This document shows positions 44,416 through 54,077 of a DNA stretch of 64,000 nt, piece by piece. The notes beneath the pieces were generated by a model. The model was not told the DNA's origin and ran no database searches. It saw only the letters and a program-made list of their open reading frames with translations. The translations under genes and the position numbers were made by a program. Numbering within the stretch: position 1 is the stretch's first letter; each line of letters opens with the position of its first letter. The stretch comes from JACDCA01 sp963810305 (lineage in GTDB: Bacteria > Acidobacteriota > Vicinamibacteria > Vicinamibacterales > 2-12-FULL-66-21), in contig CAWEMY010000011.1 in assembly GCA_963810305.1 (NCBI GenBank), positions 372,001 to 436,000 on the forward strand, written 5' to 3'.

Positions 44416-45909
44416 GAAGCGTCCTCGAGCGCATGCGTCGCCAGGTGCATGACCGATTCCTCTGTCGCTGCGTCACCAGCGAGCTCGCCCTGAATGCGCC
44501 CCTCGCGCATCACCACGATGCGGTGACAGAGGGCGAGCACTTCCGGCAGGTCGCTCGACACCACGAGGCACGCCAGGCCGGCAGCCGCCTGCCGGCGGAT
44601 GATTTCGTGGATCTCGAACTTCGCGCCGACGTCCACGCCTTTGGTTGGTTCGTCGAGCATCAGCACGCGCGGCGCGGTTGCGAGCCACTTCGCGAGAACC
44701 ACCTTCTGCTGGTTGCCGCCGCTGAGGCGATCAGGCGGCACCTCCGCGCCGGCGGCCTTGATCCGCCACTCGGCCATCAGCTTTTCCGCCGCCTGGCGTT
44801 CAACCGAGTGACGAATCAGCAAGTCGCCGGCAATCGTTCGGGCCGGCATCATGAGATTGTGCCGCAGCGTGAGGTTGAAGAAGAGCCCCTGGCGATGCCG
44901 TTCTTCGGGGACGAGCGCGATCCCCGCGCGCGCGGCCTGGCGCGGCGAGGTGAGTTGCATCTGCCGTCCTTCGATCGCAATCGTGCCTCGCTGCGAGCGG
45001 TACAGACCGAAGATCGTCTCGAGCAGCTCCGAGCGTCCGGAGCCGACAAGTCCGAAGAGGCCGACGATCTCGCCGCGGCCGGCCGACAGCGTCACATCGC
45101 GAAAGCTCGGGGCGCGGGTCAGCCCGCGGACCTCCAACGCGGGGCTCGTCGACGCCTCCCTCGAGGGGTGTTCCGCTCGCGGCGGCAGATCGCGTCCGAC
45201 CATCGCGCGGACGACGCGGTCCGGCGTGACCTCCGCGGTCTCGAAGGTACCGGCATAGCCGCCGTCGCGAAGGACGGTGATGCGGTCGCAGAGACGGAAG
45301 ACTTCGGGCAACCGATGCGAGACGTAGAGCAGCGTCACTCCCTCGCCCTTCAATCTCGCGAGGACCGCGAAGAGGTGGTCCGCTTCTGCGTCGGTCAGCG
45401 CCGTCGTCGGCTCGTCGAGGACGAGGATCCGGCAGTCGAATGCGAGAGCGCGGGCCACCTGCAGAAGCTGGCGCTGTGCCGCCGGCAGCGACTCCGCAAT
45501 GGCGCGCGGCCGCACGCGTAAGTGGAGCTGCTCCAGGATTGCAGCTGGTGCGCGTTTCCATCTCGGCCTCGCGCAGCCGTCCGCCCGCGCCGGTCAGCTC
45601 GCGGCCGGCGAAGATGTTTGCGGTCACGCTCAGGTTGGGGAAGCTGAGCATTTCCTGATAGACCATCCCGATTCCGCGTTCGAGCGCCTCGCGCGGCGAG
45701 GCGAGTGTGAGTCGCGCACCCTGCCAGGCAAGCTCACCGGAGTCGGGACGGATGATCCCCGCCAGGACTTTCAGGAGCGTGGACTTGCCCGCGCCGTTCT
45801 CGCCAACCAGCGCATGCGCTTCCCCCGCGCGCACCGAGAAGGTGACGCCGGTGAGCGCCCGCACGGCGCCGAACGACTTGCGGATGTCGCGGAACTCGAG
45901 CCGCATCAT
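44412..45909 (-). CDS. Sugar ABC transporter ATPase, two-domain (RbsA/AraG class), one frameshift
   Basis: About 498 residues, two ABC cassettes in tandem. First cassette: Walker A VGENGAGKST, GMVYQEMLSFPNLSV, Walker B ILVLDEPTTALTDAEA. Second cassette: FGLVGSGRSELLE (degenerate Walker A, normal for this family), PEERHRQGLFFNLTL, RLSGGNQQKVVLAKWLATAP and LMLDEPTKGVDVGAK. An extra base near 45545 (CGC-A-CCA) lies between the METR and PAAILEQL segments. First gene of the operon; its promoter shares a divergent region, with a LacI-type operator, with the aldose epimerase gene. Confidence 0.9.
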
Positions 45910-45911
45910 GA

Positions 45912-45996
45912 AAACTCCTAACGCCTAATTCCTAACTCCTAAACGCTCCAATCAGGGCAACTTTTTGGCATTTAGGAGTTGGAAGTTAGGAGTTGA
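45912..45996. repeat. Inverted AACTCCT repeats in the ABC / epimerase promoter region
   Basis: Left arm 45912-45945 (AACTCCTAACGCCTAATTCC words) faces right arm 45970-45996 (TTAGGAGTTGGAAGTTAGG words) with a 24-base loop. It stands directly in front of the ATPase start, so it would be in its leader. Confidence 0.8.
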
Positions 45997-46039
45997 CGCC
46001 GACATGGGGCGCACATGTACTACGCGCCCCGCACGCGCA

Positions 46040-46053
46040 GTAATCGCTTACAC
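46040..46053. promoter_or_regulatory. LacI-type operator in the ABC / epimerase divergent region
   Basis: GTAATCGCTTACAC is, on the other strand, the same word as TGTAAGCGATTACA at 60636-60649 save one end base. Placed 43 bases before the epimerase start used here, and 131 bases from the ATPase start. A local LacI-family regulator is inferred; its gene is not in the window. Confidence 0.55.
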
Positions 46054-46095
46054 CCTAGGAAAAACCTCCAAATGCATGGTAGGCTGCGGCGCAAT

Positions 46096-47219
46096 ATGCC
46101 CGCCAGAAGCCTCCTGCTGCTCGTCCCGTTCATCGTCATTTCGCAGATCGGTAAGGGGGCGAGCTCGCCGCAGCGTGCCCCGTTCGGTACCATGCCGGAT
46201 GGCAAACCGGTGGAACAGTTCACGCTGACCAACGCGCGCGGCCTCGAGGTCAAGGCGATCAGCTACGGCGGAATAATCACCTCGCTGCGTGTGCCGGACC
46301 GCAACGGGCGTCTCGACGACATCGTCCTCGGGTTCGAAAGCCTCGACGGCTATCTTAAAGACCATCCGTTCTTCGGCGCGATCATTGGCCGTTACGGCAA
46401 CCGGATTGGCAAAGGACAGTTCGTCCTTGAGGGCAAGACCTACAAGCTGGCGACCAACAACGGGCCAAACCATCTGCACGGCGGCATCAAGGGGTTCGAC
46501 AAGGTCGCTGTGGACCGCGGAGCCGGTCAGCGGCAGCAACGCGATCGCGTTTACGAGGACGAGCCCCGACGGCGAAGAAGGCTATCCGGGAAACCTTCGC
46601 GTGCGTGTCACCTACACACTGACCGACGCCAACGAACTGGTTGTCGAATACCGGGCCAGTACCGACAAGCCGACGCCGGTCAATCTGACGCAGCACAGTT
46701 ATTTCAATCTCGCCGGTCAGGCGTCCGGCGACATCCTCGGCCATCAACTGATGCTGAATGCGGACCGGTACACACCGGTCGACGACACGCTGATCCCGAC
46801 CGGAGAACTTGCGCCGGTTACCGGTACGCCGTTCGACTTTCGCAAGCCGACGGCAATCGGCGCGCGAATCAACAACGATCATCCGCAGTTGAAGGCGGGC
46901 AAGGGCTACGATCACAACTGGGTGCTGAACCAGAAGGGGACGGGTCTCCAGCTCGCCGCACGCGTGATCGAGCCGAAGACCGGACGCACGCTCGAGATCG
47001 CGACCACCGAGCCAGGCGATTCAGTTCTACGCCGGCAACTTCCTGGATGGGACACTCAAGGGCAAGGCGGGCGCCGTCTACGCGCAGCGGACCGGGTTCT
47101 GCCTCGAAACGCAGCACTATCCCGACTCGCCGAACAAGCCGAACTTCCCATCGACAACGCTCCGGCCTGGAGCGGAGTACCAGACGCGCACGGTGTTCAC
47201 GTTCGGAGTAGCGAAGTGA
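46096..47219 (+). CDS. Secreted aldose 1-epimerase (mutarotase), two frameshifts
   Basis: About 373 residues. Signal peptide ARSLLLLVPFIVISQIGKGA, then a GalM-type fold: TLTNARGLEVKAISYGGIIT, FFGAIIGRYGNRIGKGQF, NNGPNHLHGGIKGFDK (catalytic-site His), VNLTQHSYFNLAG (catalytic His) and a C-terminal FYAGNFLDGTLKGKAG segment with NFLDG. Extra bases near 46513 (GCT-G-TGG) and 47021 (GGC-G-ATT) break the frame. It interconverts sugar anomers, useful after GH127 releases beta-L-arabinose. It is coupled to the GH127 gene by a GTGA overlap. Confidence 0.88.
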
Positions 47220-50200
47220 CACGGCTGGCGGCGATCGCTGCGGCGTTGCTCCTCGCCCTCGCCAGCACAACGACCGATCAGGGTCAGGGTGGCGATCAGT
47301 TCCTCGACGGCATCGGTGAAACTGCTCTGTCAGCGCGATACGTCCTCAATGCGAACGCTGAAGACTCGTCCAGAAACAACTTTCATGCGACGCTGCGCGG
47401 CAAGGGGGAGTTCGTCGAGGACCCGCAGTTCCGCAACGTCCTCCTGCTGACCGGCGACGGCAGCCATCTCGAGATTCCTGCCGCGGCGCTGGCGGACGTC
47501 GACGCGATCAGCGTGACTGGCTGGTTGTTTCTGCCGACCGGAGCATCCGGGCCCTTTTTCGATTTCGGCACTGACACCGCAAATCGGCTTTCCGCGGTCG
47601 CAAGCCGCGACGGTTTTCGCGCGGCGGTCGTCGCTGGCGGCACTCGCGGAGAGGCTGCAGCCAAACCACTCGTCGAGAACCAATGGGCGCACGTCGCCAT
47701 CGTGGTGGATCCGGCACGCCGCGTGTTAACGACATATGTGGATGGTGTGAGGGCGGCGGAGGCTTCGAATGTCTCGGCCACGATCAAGGCAACACGCCTG
47801 TTCGTCGGCCGCGCTCAGGAGGATGCTGCGGCAACGCTTCATGCCAGGCTGCGGGACCTGAGGATATATCGCATCGCGCTGACAGCCGAGCAGGTCGCAG
47901 CGATCCGGAACAATGCGCTGTCCGGACGTCAAACGACCCGCGGGCGCGGAGCGCCGCCGCCGGAGATTTCAACTGCCGCGATTCCGAAGGAATCCCCCCT
48001 GGCGTCGAGGCTGGCGCGCGTCCCCGACATCACGGTAGAAACGACAGTCGGCACATTGCCGCGGCTGCCGTATACGGTCCCGGCTGTCTACCGCGGCAAA
48101 GAGAAGGGGCCGGAAGTCCGCGTGATCTGGCCGGCGCCAGCGGACAACAGCGATGTGATGAAGCCGGGCACCTACTCCGTGACAGCGAAAGTGCCGGGCA
48201 CGGCGTTCGAGCCCAAGGCAACTGTAATCGTCAAAGTGCCCATGGGGACGATCACCCCGCCCAGCCGCCTTGTCGAGGCTTTTTCTCTCAGCGACGTGGT
48301 GCTCGAGCGCGACACCAAGGGACGCGAGACACCGTTCATAAGGAACCGCGACAAGTTCATTCGCGGCCTCGCGAGCAGCAATCCCGACAGCTTCCTCTAC
48401 AACTTCAGGGACGCCTTCGGACAGCCGCAGCCCGCGGGCGCGAAGCAGCTCGAAGGATGGGACAACCAGACGACCCGGTTGCGAGGACACGCTAGCGGCC
48501 ACTACCTGTCAGCCATTGCGCAGGCGTACGCGAGCACGACCTACGACGAAGCGCTGCGCGCCAGCTTCCTGCAAAAGATGAACTACCTGATCGACACGCT
48601 GTACGACTTGTCGCGCAAGTCGGGCAGGCCCGAGAAGGAAGGCGGGCCGGCGGTTGCAGATCCGACCGCGGTTCCGCCGGGACAGGGTCGCACCGGCTAC
48701 GACTCGAATCTCCGCGCCGGCGCGATCCGGGCGGACTACTGGAACTGGGGAGTGGGGTTCATCAGCGCTTACCCGCCGGATCAATTCATCATGCTCGAAA
48801 AGGGGGCGACCTACGGGACGCGTGACACGCAGATCTGGGCCCCGTACTACACGCTGCACAAGATCCTTGCGGGACTGCTCGACAGCTACGAGGTCGCCGG
48901 CAATGAGAAAGCGCTCGAGATCGCCAAGGGCATGGGTGCATGGACCCACGCGAGGCTCAAGGCGCTCCCCGACGAGACGCGGATCAAGATGTGGAGCACG
49001 TATATCGCCGGCGAGTATGGCGGCATGAATGAAGTCATGGCGCGTCTCTTCAGGCTGACTGGCGACAAGCGATTCCTCGAGTGCGCGAAGCTCTTCGACA
49101 ACACGAATTTCTTCTACGGGAATTCAAACCGCGAGCACGGCCTGGCCAGGAACGTGGACACGATTCGCGGCAGACATGCCAACCAGCACATCCCGCAGAT
49201 CACCGGTGCGCTCGAAACGTTCCGGAATACGCAGGAGATGCCGTACTACCTGATTGCCGCGAACTTCTGGGACATCGTGAACCGGAGCTACATGTACAGC
49301 ATTGGCGGGGTGGCCGGTGCGCGCAATCCCAACAACGGCGAATGCTTCACCGCGCAGCCGGACACATTGTGGGCGAACGGGTTCAACCCCGGCGCGCAGA
49401 ACGAAACCTGCGCCACCTACAACCTGCTCAAGCTGGAGCGGCAGCTGTTCATGTACGACCAGACGGCCAAGTACATGGATCACTACGAGCGGGCGCTTTA
49501 TAACCACATCCTGGCCTCGGTCGCTGAAGACAGTCCGGCCAACACCTATCACGTCCCGCTCGAGCCCGGCGCGCAGAAGCGGTTCGGCAACGCGAACATG
49601 AACGGCTTCACCTGCTGCAACGGCACGGCGCTCGAGAGCAACACCAAGCTTCAGGACACGATCTATTTCAGGAGCGCCGACAACAAGACGCTCTACGTCA
49701 ATCTGTTCGTGCCCTCAACGCTCACCTGGCGTGAGCGGAACGTCGTGGTGCAGCAGTCGACCGACTTTCCCTATGCGGATACCACGCGTCTCGTCATCAA
49801 AGGATCGGCAGGGGCATTCGATCTGAAGGTCCGCGTGCCGCGCTGGGCGAGCCGAGGTTTCTTCGTGAAGATCGACGGGCGGGCGCAGCAGGTCAAGGGA
49901 GTGCCAGGGAGCTACGTGACGCTCGGCAGGAACTGGCGCGCGAATCAGACGATCGAGTTGAGGATGCCGTTCCACTTCTACCTGGATCCGGTCGTCGACC
50001 AGCCGAACGTCGCCAGTATCTTCTACGGTCCCGTGCTGCTCGCGGCCGAAGAGTCCGGCCCGAGGACCGATTGGCGGCAGGTGACGCTCGATGCGCGCGA
50101 CATCGGCAAGTCGATCACCGGGGATCCGGCGACGCTACGTTTCAGCGTCGATGGCGCTACGCTGAAACCGTTCTACGAAACTTACGGCCGCAACTCGGTC

Positions 50201-50224
50201 TACCTGCACGTCACGCTGAAGTAG
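47216..50224 (+). CDS. Secreted multidomain GH127 (DUF1680) beta-L-arabinofuranosidase-type enzyme
   Basis: 1002 residues from GTG. Signal peptide (LAAIAAALLLALAS), a LamG/concanavalin-like domain (about 30-230, with ISVTGWLFLPTGASGPFFDF and YVDGVRAAEASN), a bacterial Ig-like domain (about 265-345, KPGTYSVTAKVPGTAFEPK), then the GH127 catalytic domain. The zinc/catalytic residues known from B. longum HypBA1 are present: Glu and Cys in QNETCATYNLLKLER, and the Cys pair in GFTCCNGTALES. Such enzymes remove beta-L-arabinofuranose, as found on hydroxyproline in plant extensins. The gene is intact, unlike its neighbours. Confidence 0.88.
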   Translation: MTRLAAIAAALLLALASTTTDQGQGGDQFLDGIGETALSARYVLNANAEDSSRNNFHATLRGKGEFVEDPQFRNVLLLTGDGSHLEIPAAALADVDAISVTGWLFLPTGASGPFFDFGTDTANRLSAVASRDGFRAAVVAGGTRGEAAAKPLVENQWAHVAIVVDPARRVLTTYVDGVRAAEASNVSATIKATRLFVGRAQEDAAATLHARLRDLRIYRIALTAEQVAAIRNNALSGRQTTRGRGAPPPEISTAAIPKESPLASRLARVPDITVETTVGTLPRLPYTVPAVYRGKEKGPEVRVIWPAPADNSDVMKPGTYSVTAKVPGTAFEPKATVIVKVPMGTITPPSRLVEAFSLSDVVLERDTKGRETPFIRNRDKFIRGLASSNPDSFLYNFRDAFGQPQPAGAKQLEGWDNQTTRLRGHASGHYLSAIAQAYASTTYDEALRASFLQKMNYLIDTLYDLSRKSGRPEKEGGPAVADPTAVPPGQGRTGYDSNLRAGAIRADYWNWGVGFISAYPPDQFIMLEKGATYGTRDTQIWAPYYTLHKILAGLLDSYEVAGNEKALEIAKGMGAWTHARLKALPDETRIKMWSTYIAGEYGGMNEVMARLFRLTGDKRFLECAKLFDNTNFFYGNSNREHGLARNVDTIRGRHANQHIPQITGALETFRNTQEMPYYLIAANFWDIVNRSYMYSIGGVAGARNPNNGECFTAQPDTLWANGFNPGAQNETCATYNLLKLERQLFMYDQTAKYMDHYERALYNHILASVAEDSPANTYHVPLEPGAQKRFGNANMNGFTCCNGTALESNTKLQDTIYFRSADNKTLYVNLFVPSTLTWRERNVVVQQSTDFPYADTTRLVIKGSAGAFDLKVRVPRWASRGFFVKIDGRAQQVKGVPGSYVTLGRNWRANQTIELRMPFHFYLDPVVDQPNVASIFYGPVLLAAEESGPRTDWRQVTLDARDIGKSITGDPATLRFSVDGATLKPFYETYGRNSVYLHVTLK

Positions 50225-50231
50225 GGGGACG

Positions 50232-50332
50232 AGGGGTCAGATCTTGTTTCTTGCAGGTTTGTCCTCTCGCGATGACGCTACGTATGTGTCCTCGCAATGC
50301 TACAAACCTGCAAGAAACAAGATCTGACCCCT
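50232..50332. repeat. Perfect 31-bp inverted repeat, REP-like
   Basis: Arms 50232-50262 (starting AGGGGTCAGATCTTG) and 50302-50332 are exact reverse complements, with a 39-base loop. GGGGTCAGATC words are typical of REP elements mobilised by IS200-like RAYT transposases (established knowledge). It lies between convergent genes, and its right end supplies the stop codon of the aldo/keto reductase. Confidence 0.92.
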
Positions 50333-51318
50333 ACCACTGCGCGTGCACGTGCGGACGGATGTACTCGTCGTAGATCGTGCGCACCTCGTTCATCGTCTCG
50401 TCGTCCAGCGGGCGGTAACGATGCGGCGGCGGCGTTGTCGCGCGCCTGCTCCTCGGTCTTCGCTCCGGGAATGGCGCAGGTCACGGCGTCGAACATCAGG
50501 ATCCAGCGCAGCGCGAGCTGGGTCAGCGTGGCGCCGGGCGGCACGAGCGTTCTCAGACGCGAGACGGCTCCGAGGCCGACGTCATACGGCACTCCGGAGA
50601 ACGTTTCCCCCTTGTCGAACAGTTGACCCTCGCGGTTGAAGTTCCGGTGATCGTCCGGGGCAAACACCGAATCTCGCCGGAGTTTGCCGGTCAGCATGCC
50701 GCTCGCCAGCGGGACACGCGCAAGGATCCCGACCTGCCTGGTTCTGGCGATGGGGAACACCTGCTCCGCAGGCTTCAGGCGGAACATGTTGAAGATGATC
50801 TGGATACTCTGGACGTTGGGATGCCGCATCGCGTCGAGCGCCTCCTGCACGGTCTCGACGCTGACGCCGTAGTAGCGCAGCTTTCCGGCGCTCACCAGGT
50901 CATCGAGGATCCCGAAGACGTCATCCTGCCGATAGAGCTCCGACGGCGGACAGTGAAGCTGCAGCAGGTCGATCGCGTCGGTCTCGAGATTCTGAAGGCT
51001 GCGCTCGACCCACGCGGTGAGATTCTCGCGCGTATAGCCTTCGCACGTCTGCTGCGGCAATCGACGCCCGGCCTTGGTCGCGATCCAGATCCTGTCACCC
51101 GGACGTTCGCGTTTCAGGCGCGCGATCAGCCGCTCGCTGCGGCCATCGCCATAGACGTCGGCGGTGTCGATGAAGTTGACGCCGCTGTCGATCGCCGCAT
51201 GCAGCGCACGCATCGACTGCTCGTCGTCGACCTCGCCCCAGAACCCGCCGATCGCCCAGGCGCCAAAGCTGATTGCCGAGACGCGCATATCCGTCCGACC
51301 GAGTTGTCGATACTCCAT
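50331..51318 (-). CDS. Aldo/keto reductase, one frameshift
   Basis: About 328 residues, (beta/alpha)8 NADPH-dependent oxidoreductase. YRQLGRTDMRVSAISFGAWA at the start, FIDTADVYGDGRSERLIA (catalytic Asp/Tyr), IWIATKAGRR (Lys), DLLQLHCP (His), FNMFRLKPAEQVFPIARTRQ and VTCAIPGAKTEEQARDNAAA are family motifs. A frame break near 50420 shifts the last 25 residues; the corrected end is MNEVRTIYDEYIRPHVHAQW. The stop TAG is made by the edge of the 31-bp inverted repeat. Context suggests an aldose or aldonate intermediate as substrate, which is inference. Confidence 0.88.
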
Positions 51319-51343
51319 CGCCGTTAAGCGTACTATCAGCCGC

Positions 51344-52242
51344 ATGCGATCACCCAGGTCCGCTGTCGTCCCGGCACTCGCGGTCATTCTCACCTTTGGT
51401 GCAGCGCTGCCGGTGGCGCAGCGGCTGAGTCCCGCGGACGTCAACAGGCTGCCGTCCAAGCCGGCGGATGCGCGGATCTCGTATGGCGCGGATCCTCACC
51501 AGTTCGGCGAGTTGCGTCTGCCACGCGGTAGCGGACCTTTTCCTCTCGCCGTCGTCATTCACGGCGGCTGCTGGGTCTCCAGGTGCGACGCTTCAGAACA
51601 CCTCCGCGCTCGCCGACGCGCTTCGCGATGCGGGGATTGCGACGTGGAACATCGAATACCGGCGCGTCGACAATCCCGGTGGCGGATGGCCGGGCACGTT
51701 CACCGATGTCGCAGATGCCGTCGACCGGGTTCGGTTCATCTCCCGTGAGCATCCCATCGATCTCTCGCGCGTTGTCACCATCGGTCACTCCGCCGGCGCG
51801 CACCTCGCGTTGTGGGCCGCGGCAAGAGGCCGCCTCGCGAAGGATAGCCAGGTCTACCGCGCGACCCCGCTGCCGCTACGCGCTGCCGTCGCGCTCGGCG
51901 GCCCGGGAGACCTTCGGGATTTCTACGGCCAGGCGGGGGGCCTTTGCGGCAGCGAATGTGGTCGAACAACTGATGGGCGGTAGTCCCGACGCCGTGGCGA
52001 ATCGTTATGCGCAAGGGTCACCCGCGGAACTGCTGCCGCTCGGCGTGCGGCAGGTGCTGATCGTCGGCGCCGACGATGGAGTCATGCCGCCGAGATCACG
52101 CGATGCGTACAAGGCATCCGCGATGAAGGCCGGAGACCCCATCGAAGTGATCGAGGTGCCCGGCGGACATTTCGAGGTCATCGCTCCTACATCAACGGCG
52201 TGGCCAATTGTGCGCGACAAGATGTTGGCGTTGGTGAAGTAG
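51344..52242 (+). CDS. Secreted alpha/beta hydrolase (esterase-lipase), two frameshifts
   Basis: About 298 residues. Signal peptide VVPALAVILTFGAALPVAQ. PLAVVIHGGCW is the HGG oxyanion motif, TIGHSAGAHLALWAA holds the nucleophile serine, GADDGVMPPRSRDA the acid, and VPGGHFEVI the histidine, so the catalytic triad of the BD-FAE/HSL type is complete. Extra bases near 51577 (TCC-A-GGT) and 51944 (GGG-G-GCC) break the frame. It could remove ester groups from plant polymers. Divergent from the aldo/keto reductase, 25 bases between the start codons. Confidence 0.84.
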
Positions 52243-52281
52243 CGTTCCCAGCCCCGCCCCGCATCCCGCAGCCCCCAGCCC

Positions 52282-54077
52282 CTATTTACACCCCGGCATC
52301 CGGAACGCGCCGATGCGCGTCGAGTAATTGGTCGCCCCCTTCTTGTAGTAGTCGCCGACGTACCAGATCGTGCAGTCGTCGTTCGGATCCATCGCCGTCT
52401 GCGAGTAATCCTCCCAGCGGCTGGTGTTGGTCTGCGCGGCTTCTCCCTCGATGAGGATGGTCTCCCGCAGCGACAACTTGCCTGGCGGATCCGAGGCAAG
52501 GCGTCCGGCAAACCGCTGGCCGGCGAAATGCGGCGTGCCGCCGAACGAGTAGCCAATACCGATGTTCCCGCGTTTGTCGATCGCGGGGCTCGCCATCCAG
52601 CGATAGAAGCCGTCGGGGGCGTAGGTCCCCTGCTGATGCAATTTGACGGTTCGATCGTCATTGACCCTGAACTCATACCAGCGGACGCCGCCGGCGGCCG
52701 CTTCGGTGTTCACGGAGTGCACCGCGACGAGCGATTCGGTTCGCCCGACGCGACGGTAGACGAGCCGGGCCATGATCTTGTCACCCTGCGCGTCCAGCCG
52801 CCGCTCGGCACCAGGCTGCGGCACGCAGTTGCTCAACTGGCCGTTGCACAGATAGTGGTACGGGGCCACAGCGATCTTTTCAGGTCCCGACACCTTCGTC
52901 CGCTCAGGGTTCTTCCAGTCGACGTGGAACTGCCACACGTAGACCCCATCGTCTTTGAAGTCCCCCTTCAACTGCGTGCCCCCGGCGGCCATCATGATGT
53001 TCGGGGCCCCGGCGGGCGGCAGCGTCTTGCCATCGAGGTCGGCGTTGTTCAGGAAGTTCACCCCGTCGATCACCACACACTGCTCGGAAGCGGGCTCCCC
53101 CTTGAGCATTCGGTTTCGATCGACGACGCAGGCTTGCTTCTCGACGAAGTCATCGCTCGTGCTCGTCGGGACGTAGTAGCCGTCCGGCCACACGGCCGGA
53201 CGCGGATAGTCCGGGAAGAGCGGCCTGAGGAACTCGTAGCGGTAGTACGGCCCGAGCGGATCCGGTGTTGCGCTGATCGCGTAGCACATCGAATAGGGAC
53301 CCTGCTCCGGCGGCGGGCCCTGCCCGCGCTGGCCCCGTTGAGCTCCTCGGCCCGCTGCCGTCGGGTCTTCCGGTGGAGGGGGCGGCGGCACGAACAGCGG
53401 GGCGCGGCGACCCGGTTGTCCGGTGATCCCTGGCGGACTGCTGTAGACCGTGGCTGCCGGGCTTCCACGGCGGCGGTTGATCGGGCCGCACAGCCGCGCG
53501 ACGGAAGATCGGCATCACGATCAGCCATCGATCGGCAAGCTGGTCATAGCGGACGACGGTATCGCCGTTGTTGCGTGCGTCGCACGTCCCGCCGAATCCT
53601 TTGAACACCGTGTTGTTCGGCACGGCTCCGTACAGCACCGTGCCGGTGACGTCGAACTTCCGCCCTTTCTTGCTGAACACGGCGAGTCTGCGAGTTCACG
53701 GTCTGCATGATGTGGTCTCGTCCGACCGCGAGACTGTTGTCAGACGGGTTCCCACCTGTCGACGGGCCGCTGGGGCCGGTGAAGCCGACGCCGAGGCCGT
53801 CGAAGCTCGCCACGAGCTGCGCTGGCGGCCCGGACCCATGCGAGGTTTGCTCGATCGCGGCGCCTGCTGGATTACCTGGCGGAAACGCCGGGGCTCCGAC
53901 GCGCGCCTGCACGAGCTCCGGCCGTTGCGCCGAGGCGTTGCCGTCGAGTGAGGTCAGCGCCGGGGAGACATCGAACGATGCGGCGTATGTGACACGTACC
54001 GGCGGGCTGATCGCCGGGGCCCATGAGGCGGCAAGGGCCAGAGCCGCGGCGACGAGCGTCAGCGCGAGCCAGCGCAT
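52282..54077 (-). CDS. Conserved secreted protein of unknown function, two frameshifts
   Basis: About 597 residues. Signal peptide LALTLVAAALALAASWAPA. I do not recognise a characterised family; the sequence has the look of an acidobacterial extracellular beta-propeller-like protein, with FTGPSGPSTGGNPSDNSLAV, VVRYDQLADRWLIVMPIFR, CYAISATPDPLGPYYRYEF, YPRPAVWPDGYYVPTSTSDD and SVNTEAAAGGVRWYEFRVN. A Pro-rich linker (PPPPPPEDPTAAG) interrupts it near residue 220. An extra base near 53690 (CAG-A-CTC) and another between 53391 and 53520 break the frame. Its ATG overlaps the stop of the GH127 gene (TAATG), so it is co-translated with it. Confidence 0.7.

Noticed and set aside
47216..50224. Fusion of aldose epimerase and GH127 into one protein, as the frame appears open from 46289
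   Set aside because: The open frame arises from two single-base breaks in the epimerase. After correction the epimerase ends at TGA 47217-47219, overlapping a GTG start followed by a signal peptide.
50278..50330. Extension of the aldo/keto reductase through the inverted repeat (RSCFLQVC tail)
   Set aside because: The conserved C-terminus is restored in another frame and ends with TAG at 50331, so the tail arises only from the upstream frame break.
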